The notes: generated by a model from the letters alone, not told the origin. A stretch of DNA of 64,000 nt from Stictocephala bisonia (GCA_035578905.1 JAQJVL010000258.1:372001-436000), one strand, 5' to 3'; shown: positions 49,040 to 61,771, counted from the first letter of the stretch. Made by a program: numbers and translations.

Positions 49040-50167
49040 GTGGATGGTTGCGAAGGCACCGGACTCAGGAGGACGACACAGAACAAAAAGAAACACATGT
49101 TGAATGTAAAAAATATTGTTTATTACGTGAAAACTAAAAAACATTTCATTCCAAAGTATTTAAAAAAATATTAAATAACAGAAAAAATTAAGCATTTGCG
49201 GACAACACGGGCTTTTGTCCGTTTATTAAAAGTTACTTTAAATCATTATCAAAAATTACAAATATATTTACATGTATATATGGCCTAGAGGCAAAAAAAT
49301 AAATAAATAAAAAACAAGATGGATAAATATCAACAGTACAAACTATCAAAATAAACATAGCAAAAAGTATCAAACTAAACGTAGGCTATATAAAAAATAT
49401 ATTAGGCCTAAAACATTTTATAACATTATAAATATAAATATAGCTCTGAAAATATGTATAGCAATAATAAGTTTATAACAAGTAACAACACATGGTATAA
49501 AAATATAAATAAATAACTACAATAATAACAAATAAATAAAAACATGACTACAAATAATACCAAAACAACATTTAAATTTATATAAGGCAGCTGAACTTAC
49601 GAGGCTTCGGGCAACAAAAGAAATTTGGAAGGTTAAGGCAATTTGGAAAAGCTGGAAAAACTAAAAAAAAGACTCAAATTAATAATTTAACCGAAATCCA
49701 GCGGACCAAAACTGAGCGGCTCCTAATGGGAACAACAAAGTGAAGAATTTAAAAGAAAATCGCCAAAAACACTCCTAAAAAATATATGTAAACTATAAAA
49801 AAAAGAAAAGAAAAAAAAACAATGGTGAACGTATCTGGAGAAGTAGGCTTGGCCCAGCTCGAAGGTACCACGCTATGCCTCGAGGAAACTGCAGTCAGAA
49901 GCTATGCAAATGTCCGTCCATCACACTCCGACCCCGGAGCCAGGGCTAAACGTTTCTAGCCGCAAAACATGTCGTGTCGGCAGCAAAGCTAGAATGGCGA
50001 GGTTGCCGTTGACGCCAAGGAACACAGAAAACGAAATCATGGAACACAGAAAATACAAAGACACTAAAATGATTGTAGTCACATACAAAGACACTAAAAC
50101 TATATGAAACACAGAGAGGGAGACTGAACTGTCCGAGGGAGACGATCGTAATGTGCAAACGGCACAG
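49040..50167 (-). mobile_element. Dispersed element, intronless copy B
   Basis: Collinear with copy A (28474-31012) on the same strand but without the 625-bp intron and without the 36-bp minisatellite. The peptide LAILALLPTRHVLRLETFS, GSGVGV, stop, WTDICIASDCSFLEA parallels the spliced frame of copy A. The frame is broken by at least two stops. Ends are the CGGACTCAGGAGGACGA block (left) and GACGATCGTAATGTGCAAAC block (right). It looks like a retroposed or spliced descendant. It lies only about 70 bp before the satellite at 50236. Confidence 0.7.
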
Positions 50168-50235
50168 ATGTAATAAAAAAATATAATTATGTGAAATTTT
50201 TCTGAAACTAGAAATTTATAGACGTGTTTTAGTAA

Positions 50236-50490
50236 TCATACAAACTTAACATTGTACTACTCAACGTGCTGACACATACAACGTTAATATTGTGATATTT
50301 CAGCGTGCAGTCACATACAACCTTAACATTGTACTACTCAACGTGCTGACACATACAACGTTAATATTGTGATATTTCAGCGTGCAGTCACATACAACCT
50401 TAACATTGTACTACTCAACGTGCTGACACATACAACGTTAATATTGTGATATTTCAGCGTGCAGTCACATACAACCTTAACATTGTACTA
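50236..50490. repeat. 77-bp dimeric satellite, short left block
   Basis: Three and a bit copies of a 77-bp unit made of two diverged 38/39-bp monomers: CAACGTGCTGACACATACAA... and CAGCGTGCAGTCACATACAA... Units start at 50262, 50339 and 50416. The block is broken at 50490 and resumes in register at 56084. Confidence 0.95.
50486..50490. other. Left target-site duplication TACTA
   Basis: TACTA at 50486-50490 and again at 56084-56088. Deleting the element plus one copy restores the uninterrupted satellite (TTGTACTACTCAACG). Confidence 0.85.
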
Positions 50491-51867
50491 CCACAGAATA
50501 TAGACAGATACAGAAGCCCCACGCAATGCTAAATTTTGAAACGCGAGATCGCTTAACTCACCGGCCAGATCATACGCGGCGCTAGTGGTAAAAACCGGCC
50601 AAGCGCGGTTGCCAAACTGTGGCTGGCCGGCCGGCCCAGCCGGCCAGGGAGAAATCCCTCGCTACGCATCGTCTTTGGTCTCTCAGGCTAGTCAACTGCA
50701 ACAGTCCCGCGTGTATGGCACGAGCAGTCCAACAATTATGCATATGCGGAGTTTAATATTACTGTACATCTTTTACTGTTAAAACGTAATATTCATATTA
50801 ACATTTTTTTATTGACAATTATTGTTTGTTTAATTCGGTGCCTGCCCTAAACCGCCCAATCTTAGTAATTACTAGAAAAAAATTTAAAATAATCAGGTAT
50901 TCTTTCCTATAATACGTTTTGTTTCTCTTGTTTACTATAGGTCTTCACCGACAAGTTTTGCATAACTTGGTGAGACCTAGATTTTGTACACACGAGTAAA
51001 AATAATTAAATAAAATATATGGAAAAATATTTTGCCCGTGTAAAGACCCGTGTAAATTAATAAAGTAAGTGTAAAAGCTTACTATCATGAATGTATTTAA
51101 GATAGTAATAATAATAATAAATACTTGCAAATTTGTTAATAATAGCCTACATAAATGTTAGTAAAATTATGTTGTAAACTTTATTATTTTATTGGCGTTG
51201 TCAGACTAAAATTCCATACACGTAGCTTAATCAACTATTTAAAAAATACATTATTTTAAACGTTTCTTCAGGTATTCATCAGTAGGGTGCTATTTTCGCT
51301 CAAAACTTGACTAACTGAAAATTAGATAAATATAAAACATACGAGAATCCTATTACAAATGTTTTCCAATTTTATCGTGGCTAGGGAGATGATTTCTATA
51401 AGTATTATTAAAGCCAAACAACACTGACTAATCACAAATTCTCAAAAATCATAAGACCACGAAATTTGCTATAAACATTCATTATAGGCTATAGACATAT
51501 ACTAAGAGGGGATTTGTCAACAGTTTTTCTCAAAAAGCTTAATTAAGTCAGATAATAATATCCCAATATTAGTAAATCATTGTTACCCTAACATTGAGAA
51601 AACTTATGACGTGCACCGTTGACACTGTTGCTCACTTGACATAAGAGGTTATTTTTTAACAGTGTATTGAAACAATGTTAATCGTGTAATACGAAGAAAA
51701 ATAACAAAATTACACGAGTGAGTGAAATGAGCGTAGCCAGTAACTGGGTTTTGCACACTTAGCGTGCTGTGGTATCCCCTAGTTTAAGAAAAAAATAGGT
51801 TTTGGATTATTACTATTATTTTTTACAGTTTTAAATGGGTAAAAAATGTTTAAAGGAACATAAATCT

Positions 51868-52272
51868 CGAATGGGGACAAAGAGTTTGGGAGATTGAAGG
51901 CGATAGGTTCCATGCTCGGTCCTCTTAATACCAACACGGCGTCCACACAATGGTTGCCATCGACGTGGACACTACTAGAGACGTATGGGGTGTTCATGTT
52001 GGATGTTAGTCAAGGTTCGGATGTTGTGTAGGGAAGAGAACTGAAAGTCAGACTTGTCCGTTAGCTGAAAATCAGACCAACACTACGTGGTTCGGATTTT
52101 ACGGAAAGCTGCAGGTCCGTTAGTTGCCCTGGCTGTTGGGCTATTATTAATAAATTGCACTTTCTGAGGAACAGTTAAACTCAGTTAGTAACCAGACTAC
52201 ACTCATATCATCGTTCATATTCGCCTTAAAATACGCACAACTTTGTGTCGGCGTCTCATATGTTAGAACGAA
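51868..52272. repeat. Dispersed repeat, copy 2
   Basis: Reverse-complement partner of 8895-9292. The minus strand keeps an open peptide with NTPYVSSSVHVDGNHCVDAV and GPSMEPIAFNLPNSL (51997 to about 51870), not recognised. Confidence 0.7.
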
Positions 52273-53239
52273 TACTGTTTCCTTCAAACTAGATGGAAAA
52301 TAATATTTGAGGCAAAGTTCAAAGAACGCGCGCCGATCACGTGTTCATCTACTTCCTGCATCCTTTCCGTCTATAAAAAAAAATTCTGAATAAAACTCAG
52401 TCAATCTATATACTATAAAGCTCGATGTAGTGACTGACTCACTCACTGACACTAAATGTTGAGGCATTTCCCGGCGTCTTACCCCCATGAAGAGTATACA
52501 TGTATTGAATTTCTCTGTCTGAAACCTCCAGAAAAATTCACAAAAGTTTACTTCTTTCACTCATAAACGAGATGACGGCCTTTTTACTCCAAAACTTCCC
52601 CAATGTCCCCAATGGAAAAAATCACTAAAAAGTAGTTTTTATTACCTAAGTTGAAGAAAATCTTTAGTAAAATGTCCAAACATTCACAGTTCTACACGTG
52701 TAACAAACGCGCACCTTATATATGAATTTCAGCTTAATAACTCAAACATTTGTGGTATCGGGGGCTCAAAAACTGAAAATTTTAAAAATGTAAAAATTTT
52801 AAAATCTGATCTAATCTACTCAAGTGAGGTATCAATTTAAAGCCATTTCTTTCCTGAATCCAGATACAATATCAGATTTTGAACAGGATAAATATTAAGG
52901 GGTAAATGCTCCTAAAACAAAACAAAAAATTCCTAAAACCAGTAAAAGGGTAGTACAAAAATAAAACTTACAAGTGGAGCATCAAACTATAGGTATTTAT
53001 CTCAAAAATTACATTTTACCTTTACATCTTGGAAGAGACAACGTTTAAGGGTTCTGCCCCCCCCCCCCAAATAAAAAGAAGCTCCAAAACCCAAAATTGA
53101 GTACTAATGTCAAACTAATACACTCAAGTGGGGTATCAAAAAAAAAGTATTTGTCTTACTAATTTACCATCAGATTTGAGAAAAGTCTTTGTTTAGGGGT
53201 TCCGCTGTCCCAAAAACCAAAATTAATGGTCATACTGGT

Positions 53240-53590
53240 TAAAAATCCTGACGAGGCAGAGGGCCGATCTTTCTCACGAGGCGACATGCCGAGATCCACA
53301 AATGGACTGTAGCAGTATCTTGGTGAGGCCGCAAGCCAAACTTTCCCTCGCGAGGCCGTAGGCCGAGTTCCATAACTGCCTGTAGAAGAGCGTCTTGGCG
53401 AGGCCGTAGGCCGAGTTCCTCAAATGGGACTGTAGCAGAGTGTCTTGGTGAGACCGCAAGCCGAACCTTCCCCCGCGAGGCCTGTAGCAGAGCGTCTTGG
53501 CGTGGCCGAAGGCCGAGCTCCCCCACGAGGCCGCAGGTGACCCATATCTCACGAGCACAGCGAGTGACGACGGGGTTGGCATGCGAAGCG
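53240..53590. repeat. GC-rich AGGCCGTAGGCCGAG module
   Basis: Five or six imperfect units of about 55-65 bp with GTAGCAGAGCGTCTTGGCG followed by AGGCCGTAGGCCGAG. Much richer in G+C than its surroundings. Open minus-strand frames here reflect the repeat and are not called genes. Confidence 0.7.
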
Positions 53591-54272
53591 GGCAGGGGTG
53601 TTCCCTAGTTTCTGAATAAAATTGGTTTGGTTTCGGTTATTTTATCATTGTGTCTTGTTATAACTTAGTGTTTTAATGGAGAGAAAGAAAGACTAGGACA
53701 GTTTGTGTTAGAGGAAGTGTAAAAATTTATACAAATAGAATCACTGCGGATGTTAAGGTTCCCAAAACACCTATCACAAGTCTACGTGGAGAACTGTGGT
53801 AAGTGAAAGAAATTTTTAAAATAATACACATCATTTAGGCCTAGATTATTTTCCTCGAGCCATTTGTGCCATGTGTTAATATAAATCAAACGTCTTCTGC
53901 ATCTTGTCCCCGCATTGTCAATTACCTTCTATTGTCTAAAACTGTAACAATGCCATGAGTAAACTGAAAAATACTAAATTAAAATGTTAAAGTGTTTAGC
54001 AAAGCCCGTCTTCAACCTTATGGTAGCGCTATCAGCGTTCACGGAGTGAATGTGACGAATGCTGCAGTCGCACACCATTCACACACCTTACTTCACTGAT
54101 CTATGCGATATATTATTTCCTGCAGCAAAAGTATACCCACATTCGTATTTGGTGACTAATCGTTAAAATGAATAAGTGAAACCAGTTTGATATTAACTCC
54201 ACGTTAGACCAAACTATTTACATTATCTTAATCCGGGTAGGATCTTGTCTGATTACTATGTACACTAATTAG

Positions 54273-54420
54273 ATGTTGCCCACGTTTCGAGTGCATTGCA
54301 GCTCTCATCTTCAGGGCGACATACTCATCACCAGGTACATTATATATACTCTGTGGATCTAGTAACAGAGTGTGTTGCCCTGAAGATGAAACTGCAATGC
54401 ACTTGAAACGTCGGCAACAT
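54273..54420. repeat. Hairpin with about 50-bp arms
   Basis: GTTGCCCACGTTTCGAGTGC...CATCTTCAGGGCGACA faces TGTTGCCCTGAAGATG...GCACTTGAAACGTCGGCAAC with a loop of about 45 bp. Arms about 85-90% complementary. Confidence 0.8.
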
Positions 54421-56050
54421 GTACATAGCGTGCATACAAGGTGAAAAAAATATAGAAACGCTATCACAGCTTTTATATGACTTAAAATATAAAAGTGAAA
54501 TCTTGCACCATCATCTTGGTTACAAAAACCTACTTTTTCATACCATTAGTGACTTTTCATCCTTTCACTGGTACGGCCCGTGAGGAGTTGAACGAACATC
54601 TTAAATCTAAGCCAAGTTTGGTATTCAATGAAATTAAGAGAATTAACTGTCCAAACTGGAATTGGAAAGGATTATCCTTTACAGAGTAGCGGTCATTTGA
54701 ATGTCATGACAAACAAATTTAATCTTTTGTCTTGTGAAGTAACTAATTTGTATGGTTATTTTTCCATACATAATTTGATAATTTAATTTCTCTTAGTAAT
54801 TGTGTTCAAGACTTTTATCTGTTCTAAAGACTTGGATGTAAATCAGTCTTTTAACTGTGTCACCAATATTTCTTTTTTTTTGTCTCTTAATAAGTCCACT
54901 TTAAAGTATCTACAAGCAGTAATAAGCGCCCTATTAAATTCGCCAAATTGAAAAGTTAAAAAATGTGAAAAGGGTAGTAGAAAATAGAGGTTTGAGAAGA
55001 TGAATAAAAATAATGTGGTTATGAAAGATCGAGATATGAGAAATTTTGGTGATAAGATATAATTTTTAAAATAGTCTATATGTTTACTATGTGTTTACAG
55101 TATTTATTTTGTATTGTATAACACTTAGGGCGTATTTATGTAACAATTTATGTTTTGTTTTTGAGTTTAATCAAATGTTTATTAATGTAAATAGTTCATA
55201 AATGTATCGATAGTTAAAAGTATAATTTGTAATTATATGTTTCAAGGATCCTTATAAGCATATGCCATCAATAGGCCTACAATTTGCTTGTCTGTATCTG
55301 CTCAGGTACAGTATATAGTATCTATAAACATTGACGATATCCAGTCGGTATAAAATAAGTAAAAAAATCAATCAATTTGGCAAATTGAAAGGTTTAAAAA
55401 TAGTAAGCCCTAATAAAAGTGAATAAAAATAATGAGCTTATGAGAGGGATGTATTGAGAAATTGTGGTGAATAAATTCTCTATAGTTGTATGTCTAAATT
55501 ATATGTTATATTTTATAGTTCCTCGTGGTGTAATATCACTGACAATGCCCAAGCTAACTGCAGAATAAAAATCTTGGTTTTCTTATCATCCATCGTTATT
55601 TTATCTTCCTTAAACAATTAATTAATTGTTTCATAATTTAATTTGATAAATTATCATAAATGTTTCATAAACTTGTTAATTAAGAATACAATTAATTAAA
55701 CAATCCCCTTTATTTAGAAGTGTATAAAATAGGTTTCATTTGCTCAACGTATAACTTATGTACTAGAAGAATTTGGGTAAAATTCAAACAAGAGGATGTA
55801 ACTTATAGGGTCAAAATACGCGGAGTAAATGCAACTCAGTGAACGTAAGCGGGGGTATTCCGGGCCTTGCCCTCAGTGCCCAGTCTGACTGTCGGTTGGA
55901 GTTCTGTCTGTCCATTCTGTATTCCTCCCTCCACTGTGGGAAAACGGGAATCCCGCACTATGATCTGGCAACGCCGCGCCAGTTAGCGACCGTCTCAACG
56001 CCTTCATTTTGAGAAATACCACGAACTGCCCGTTTCATTATTTCCTATAC
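54421..56050. other. Right interior of the TIR element
   Basis: Contains a 65-codon frame at 54495-54689 (plus; AREELNEHLKSKPSLVFNEI) without recognised homology, the direct duplication noted above, and the right subterminal block. Confidence 0.35.
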
Positions 56051-56083
56051 CGTGGGGCTTCTGTATCTGTCTATATTCTGTGG

Positions 56084-58440
56084 TACTACTCAACGTGCTG
56101 ACACATACAACGTTAATATTGTGATATTTCAGCGTGCAGTCATATACAACCTTAACATTGTACTACTCAACGTGCTGACACATACAACGTTAATATTGTG
56201 ATATTTCAGCGTGCAGTCACATACAACCTTAATATTGTACTACTCAACGTGCTGTCACATACAACGTTAATATTGTGATATTTCAGCGTGCAGTCACATA
56301 CAACCTTAACATTGTACTACTCAACGTGCTGACACATACAACGTTAATATTGTGATATTTCAGCGTGCAGTCACATACAACCTTAATATTGTACTACTCA
56401 ACGTGCTGTCACATACAACGTTAATATTGGGATATTTCAGCGTGCAGTCACATACAACCTTAACATTGTACTACTCAACGTGCTGACACATACAAGTTAA
56501 TATTGTGATATTTCAGCGTGCAGTCACATACAACCTTAACATTGTACTACTCAACGTGCTGACACATACAACGTTAATATTGTGATATTTCAGCGTGTAG
56601 TCACATACAACCTTAACATTGTACTACTCAACGTGCTGTCACACACAACGTTAACATTGTGCTACTCAGCGTGCTGTAACATACAACCTTAACATTGTGC
56701 TACTCAGCGTGCTGTATTATACAACCTTAACATTGTGCTACTCAGCGTGCTGTAACATACAACCTTAACATTGTGCTACCCAGCGTGCTGTCACATACAA
56801 CATTAACATTTTTCTACTCAGCGTGATGTCACATACAACCTTAACATTGTACTACTCAACTTGCTGTCACATACAACCTTAACATTGTGCTACTCAAAGT
56901 GCTGACACATACAACGTTAATATTGTGATATTTCAGCGTACAGTCACATACAACCTTAACATTGTACTACTCAGCGTGATGTCACATACAACCTTAACAT
57001 TGTACTACTCAACGTGGTGACACATACAACGTTAATATTGTGATATTTCAGCGTGTAGTCACATACAACCTTAACATTGTACTTCTCAACGTGCTGTCAC
57101 ACACAACGTTAACATTGTGCTACTCAGCGTGCTGTATTATACAACCTTAACATTGTGCTACTCAGCGTGCTGTATTATACAACCTTAACATTGTACTACT
57201 CAACGTGCTGTCACACACAACGTTAACATTGTGCTACTCAGCGTGCTGTAACATACAACCTTAACATTGTGCTACTCAGCGTGCTGTAACATACAACCTT
57301 AACATTGTGCTACCCAGCGTGCTGTCACATACAACATTAACATTTTTCTACTCAGCGTGATGTCACATACAACCTTAACATTGTACTACTCAACTTGCTG
57401 TCACATACAACCTTAACATTGTGCTACTCAAAGTGCTGACACATACAACGTTAATATTGTGATATTTCAGCGTACAGTCACATACAACCTTAACATTGTA
57501 CTACTCAGCGTGGTGTCACATACAACCTTAACATTGTACTACTCAACGTGCTGACACATACAACGTTAATATTGTGATATTTCAGCGTGCAGTCACATAC
57601 AACCTTAACATTGTACTACTCAACGTGCTGACACATACAACGTTAATATTGTGATATTTCAGCGTGCAGTCACATACAACCTTAACATTGTACTACTCAA
57701 CGTGCTGACACATACAACGTTAATATTGTGATATTTCAGCGTGTAGTCACATACAACCTTAACATTGTACTACTCAACGTGCTGTCACACACAACGTTAA
57801 CATTGTGCTACTCAGCGTGCAGTAACATACAACCTTAACATTGTGTTACTCAGCGTGCTGTATTTTACAACCTTAACATTGTGCTACTCAGCGTGCTGTA
57901 ATATACAACCTTAACATTGTGCTACCCAGCGTGCTGTCACATACAACATTAACATTTTTCTACTCAGCGTGATGTCACATACAACCTTAACATTGTACTA
58001 CTCAACTTGCTGTCACATACAACCTTAACATTGTGCTACTCAAAGTGCTGACACATACAACGTTAATATTGTGATATTTCATCGTACAGTCACATACAAC
58101 CTTAACATTGTACTACTCAGCGTGATGTCACATACAACCTTAACATTGTACTACTCAACGTGCTGTCACATACAACCTTAACATTGTGCTACTCAGCGTG
58201 CTGTCACATACAACATTAACATTTTGCTACTCAGCGTGATGTCACATACAACCTTAACATTGTGCTACTCAGCGTGCTGTCACATACAACCTTAACATTG
58301 TGCTACTCAGCGTGCTGTCACATACAACCTTAACATTGTGCTACCCAGCGTGCTGTCACATACAACCTTAAAATTGTGCTACCCAGCGTGCTGTAACATA
58401 CAACCTTAACATTTTGCTACTCAGTGTGCTGTCACATACT
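56084..58440. repeat. Satellite array, 38/39-bp monomers with higher-order structure
   Basis: About 2.36 kb of the same satellite as 50236-50490, roughly 60 monomers. The left part keeps the 77-bp dimer (GTGATATTTCAGCGTGCAG alternating with GTACTACTCAACGTGCT). Further right, 38-bp monomers with GTGCTACTCAGCGTGCTGT dominate. A marker monomer with CATTTTTCTACTCAGCGTGA occurs at 56807, 57341 and 57953, so a block of 534 bp and then 612 bp (difference 78, one dimer) is repeated as a higher-order unit. Confidence 0.95.
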
Positions 58441-58940
58441 GCTATTGCTTGTTTATTCATGTTTACTGATATAGTTCAATAATTTATATTTAGACAGTAA
58501 TAACATAATGTATTATGCATTAAAATTTATAACAGTGTACAAAAGAACTGTATTGTCAGTTTTCTTCAATAGCCTTCCGGATGTACAATGTGTATAGGTA
58601 GTCGTGATTTGATCACTATTCATATAATTGGACAATCATCATGGACTTTAAAGTCCATCATGACTTTAAACATCAGCGCAGATGAAACCGATGTCAGTTT
58701 TGCTGTAATTAATTATGTTTTTAAATTATGTATAGCAAAATATCTGTAAATTTTTAAAACTTATATTGTTAATTAATAAGTTTATAGCGTTATTTTTTAT
58801 TGAAAAAGAATCTTAGTTGCATACATAGTTTATACATCTCTGCTTATTTCGACACCTACAATTGCAGATCTTAAAATAAAGAATTTTACAGATCATCAGC
58901 ATTGCTCCAATGGTTTCATCATAACCACCTAATGTTAGAT
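58441..58940. other. AT-rich DNA
   Basis: Contains a small inverted repeat (GACTTTAAAGTC, about 58643) but no gene. Confidence 0.4.
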
Positions 58941-59690
58941 CACAATAAACTCAAGTTGTTCACTTTCAGATGATAAACACTGCAAAAGCGATGGTGTCAG
59001 GTTTTTGGTTGGTGATAATGAAATTTATGCGAATTTATGTCAAGGTCCTGGGTATCCACTTGATCACAAACTGAATTTGTACACTCACATTGATGATGTC
59101 GTAGACTCTCTTCTGGATATATATATATATATATATATTAGAAATCCTGCTAAATTTTCAGACAATACAGTCCTTTTATCAGCTTACTATGGACTAATAT
59201 ACCCATGTCTCACTCATGGCGTGGAAGTTTGGGGTAATGAGACCACCCGTACTAATTATATATTTAAAATGCAAAAGAAAGCAATCAAAACAATTTTCTA
59301 ATAGCCCTTTCGTCATTCATGCAAATCATTTTATATAGCAAATAGAGTTCTGTCATTATCTTCCATTTTCATTCTCTATACACTTTTTTATTTAAGGAAA
59401 AATATGCCATTGAACATAACTGCAATCACCACAAGACAATATAATTTCCGATCAAGTAATAATTTTACGATTCCTAATAACAACACTTCATTTTTGAAAA
59501 AACATCATCAATATCATGGGTTTAAATTATTCAATTCGCTGCCGATTGACTTGAAACTGAAACAACATTTCAAAGGTTTTGGGAGATCAATGAAGCAGAT
59601 ATTGCTTGCTCAAGGCCCATATAGCGTCCGGTATTTTTCTTTTAGTACAGATAAATGTATTTGGACTAGTTAATATTTCCAAGTATTCTT
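58940..59690 (+). mobile_element. LINE RT C-terminal fragment
   Basis: Reads KVLGIHL / DHKLNLYTHIDDVVDSL with a frame change, then an (AT)n insertion near 59119-59138, LLSAYYGLIYPCLTHGVEVW, IFKMQKKAIKTIF and, after a gap, RQYNFRSSNNFTIPNNN, KLFNSLPIDLK and a short tail to 59673. This is the thumb and C-terminal region of a Jockey-type RT. It is inactive. Confidence 0.75.
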
Positions 59691-60493
59691 ATTCTTTGTG
59701 TATGTTTACCATTGAATTTAAATATACAATAACTCACCTTTCACCTTTACAAATATGACGATGTTATACAGATATTTCTGTCCAAATAAAGCCGTTTTTG
59801 AGTTTATGCATATTTGAATAATAACAACAAATGGTCCTTATGTAACAACAATGAATTGTTAAAAAAATATTAACATAATCACAATGTTTACAGGGAATTC
59901 ATAGGTTCAGACGAACAACTAAAGAAAAACTATCATCTAGATTCTCATTACATGATGAGATCATTAACTGTCTACAGGACAAGTAAAATGATAAATTACA
60001 TTTTAGGACGTTGAAATGTTTTATTTTTAATACCATACCACTGAGTAATTAAGTTGTTTCTATATCTAAAAGATAAATTAAATTTGTGACCTATATATTA
60101 TAATATAGGTAATAGATTACTTAAATAGAATCAATATAGCATAAATGACAGTTCATCTCTTATTTTCTCTTAAATTTAAATAGAGAATATTTTTCTATTG
60201 CAAGAGTTAAATGGCCTTCATGATTATATATAAAAAACGTTTTTAGCAGTAAAAAATGCGAATTTATTTCTTTGCTAATATAAGTGTGTAACTGACAGTT
60301 CATAGATTGAAGGAAGCTTAAGGACCTCATTAATACTTACGCTTTTACCCCTTTTAGTGTCAAAAGATAAATAAAACATTATCGATTAAAAATATGGAAA
60401 TTAAGAAAAACCATTATTATTCTTAAATTTATTTGTTAATTATTTAATTAAATATATAATTAAAATCCTGTATACATATGTACGTTACAGGAT
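59691..60493. other. AT-rich DNA, possibly 3' flank of the 61029 exon
   Basis: A minus-strand AATAAA lies at about 60426-60431, some 600 bases after the TAA at 61029; otherwise nothing. Confidence 0.35.
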
Positions 60494-60625
60494 CACCACC
60501 GAACGTGTGTGGGTGGGTGGACCACCAAACTAGTATAGGAGGGTGGACCACCAAACTCGTATGGGTGGGTGGACCACCAAACTCGTATGGATGGGTAGAC
60601 CACCAAACTCGTATGGGTGGGTAAC
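60494..60625. repeat. 27-bp minisatellite, about five copies
   Basis: Unit GGGTGGGTGGACCACCAAAC plus TCGTATG. Interruptions (TATAGGAGGG, ATGGATGGGTAGACC). GGGTGGGTGG recalls the 29.4-kb array but the unit is different. Confidence 0.85.
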
Positions 60626-61028
60626 TGGTTAATTTATACGGAGAGGATTAACTTCATCCATAGAAAAAATTATATTTCGTTATCCTTAAATTTGGTGAAT
60701 TTAAGACACTCATGTACATTAATGTATTATATTATAAAAGCACTGATTTAAAAAAAAGAAGTCTTAAATAATTAAAATGTTTTAGTGCGATATTTTGATT
60801 ATGTTTAACGTGAATTGCCAATTAAATTACTGTTGGTAAAAATTTACAAATTTAGGTTGATGTATATTATGCTAAAATACACAAACACCTATTTATAATT
60901 CATTTTTAGTTATTATTTCCTGACATATGGTCTATTGGCCTTGAAATATTATAAGCTGTGTAAACTAATGGACTCTCTTTGCTATCGTAATATTCCGCTA
61001 AACACCACTTTGCTAAGTCATAAGTTGA

Positions 61029-61321
61029 TTATTTGAACTTTCCTGTGCCCTTCTTATAACTAGGCACGTCTTTATCTGTGGTCGTTGGTCTAATTCTAGC
61101 AGCTGCCTCTATTGCTAGCCGCTCTTCTCTCTCGAGTCTCGCTCGTTTCTCTGCCTTAGCCTTATTAATTTCATCAAATCTTCCCTCGCCATATTCTTTG
61201 GGATCGGGTTTCACTACCTCTATTAGTTCAGTGTCTTCTGGGTGACCCATTTTTGACCGTTTTTCAAATCTCTGTTGCCGCTTTACTGCAGTTACTCTTC
61301 TCCGGAATTCTCTTCTTATTT
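61029..61321 (-). CDS. Last exon (short form), basic coiled-coil-like C-terminus
   Basis: Acceptor TTTGTTGCAG precedes 61321; two bases, 96 codons, TAA at 61029-61031. It reads IRREFRRRVTAVKRQQRFEK, then PDPKEYGEGRFDEINKAKAE with KRARLEREERLAIEAAARIR, ending YKKGTGKFK. Strongly basic and helical-looking with heptad-like Arg/Lys/Glu spacing. The split codon joins exactly with 61772, giving a complete 234-aa protein. No close canonical poly(A) signal was seen. Function unknown. Confidence 0.85.
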
Positions 61322-61771
61322 CTGCAACAAACGAATGTTTTTGGTAATTTAAAATATGTATTAAAAAAGAGACCATAATAGTCATTTTTAATTTTTTTAA
61401 ACAGAGGTTTTGTTTAACAATTGCCTTTGGTCAAATCTTTACAAATTCGAGTTTTTATTTGGGAAAATTACAGAGATTTTAAAACTATCTTGATTAATAA
61501 AAATAAAATAAAACCACATTTATTTGATTTATAATTTATTCTACTAGTATAATGTTCCTTTCAGAAGGAAATTTATAAATTTTCTTAAAAATGTTTACTA
61601 CTTAGCAACATTTTAAACTATTTTTTCTATTTCGTGCCTTTGTATTGTTAGTTTATTTTATACTAGTTTCAAAAGTAGACATGCTAGATTTAAAATTCAC
61701 ACTTGAAGGGCTTACCGACCAATAAAAAAAATAAAAAATGAAAACATCAAAGTAATGAAAGCCAAACTTAC
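61322..61771 (-). other. Intron between the 62.2-kb start exon and the 61.3-kb last exon
   Basis: GTAAGTTT...TTTGTTGCAG, 450 bp, phase 1. Retention would add a different tail ending at the stop at 61653, with poor protein texture. Confidence 0.8.

Larger units (their letters stand above)
50491..56083. mobile_element. 5.6-kb DNA transposon-like element with 33-bp terminal inverted repeats
   Basis: Left end CCACAGAATATAGACAG... (50491-50523) is matched perfectly by the complement of 56051-56083. Further in, GCCAGATCATA with a nearby GCGG recurs in inverted orientation (about 50564 and 55958-55968). A 5-bp TACTA duplication flanks it. The interior is a mosaic: GC-rich palindromic DNA near 50600-50650, a dispersed-repeat copy at 51868-52272, a GC-rich AGGCCG module at 53240-53590, a hairpin at 54273-54420, and a diverged direct duplication at about 54945-55120 / 55375-55515. 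I find no transposase, so it is probably non-autonomous or has captured other DNA. Five-base duplications occur in Transib-type elements among others, but the termini do not let me assign a superfamily. Confidence 0.8.

Noticed and set aside
53239..53582. Two overlapping minus-strand frames with GLRPRQDAL repeats
   Set aside because: Translation of the GC-rich repeat; no unique sequence.
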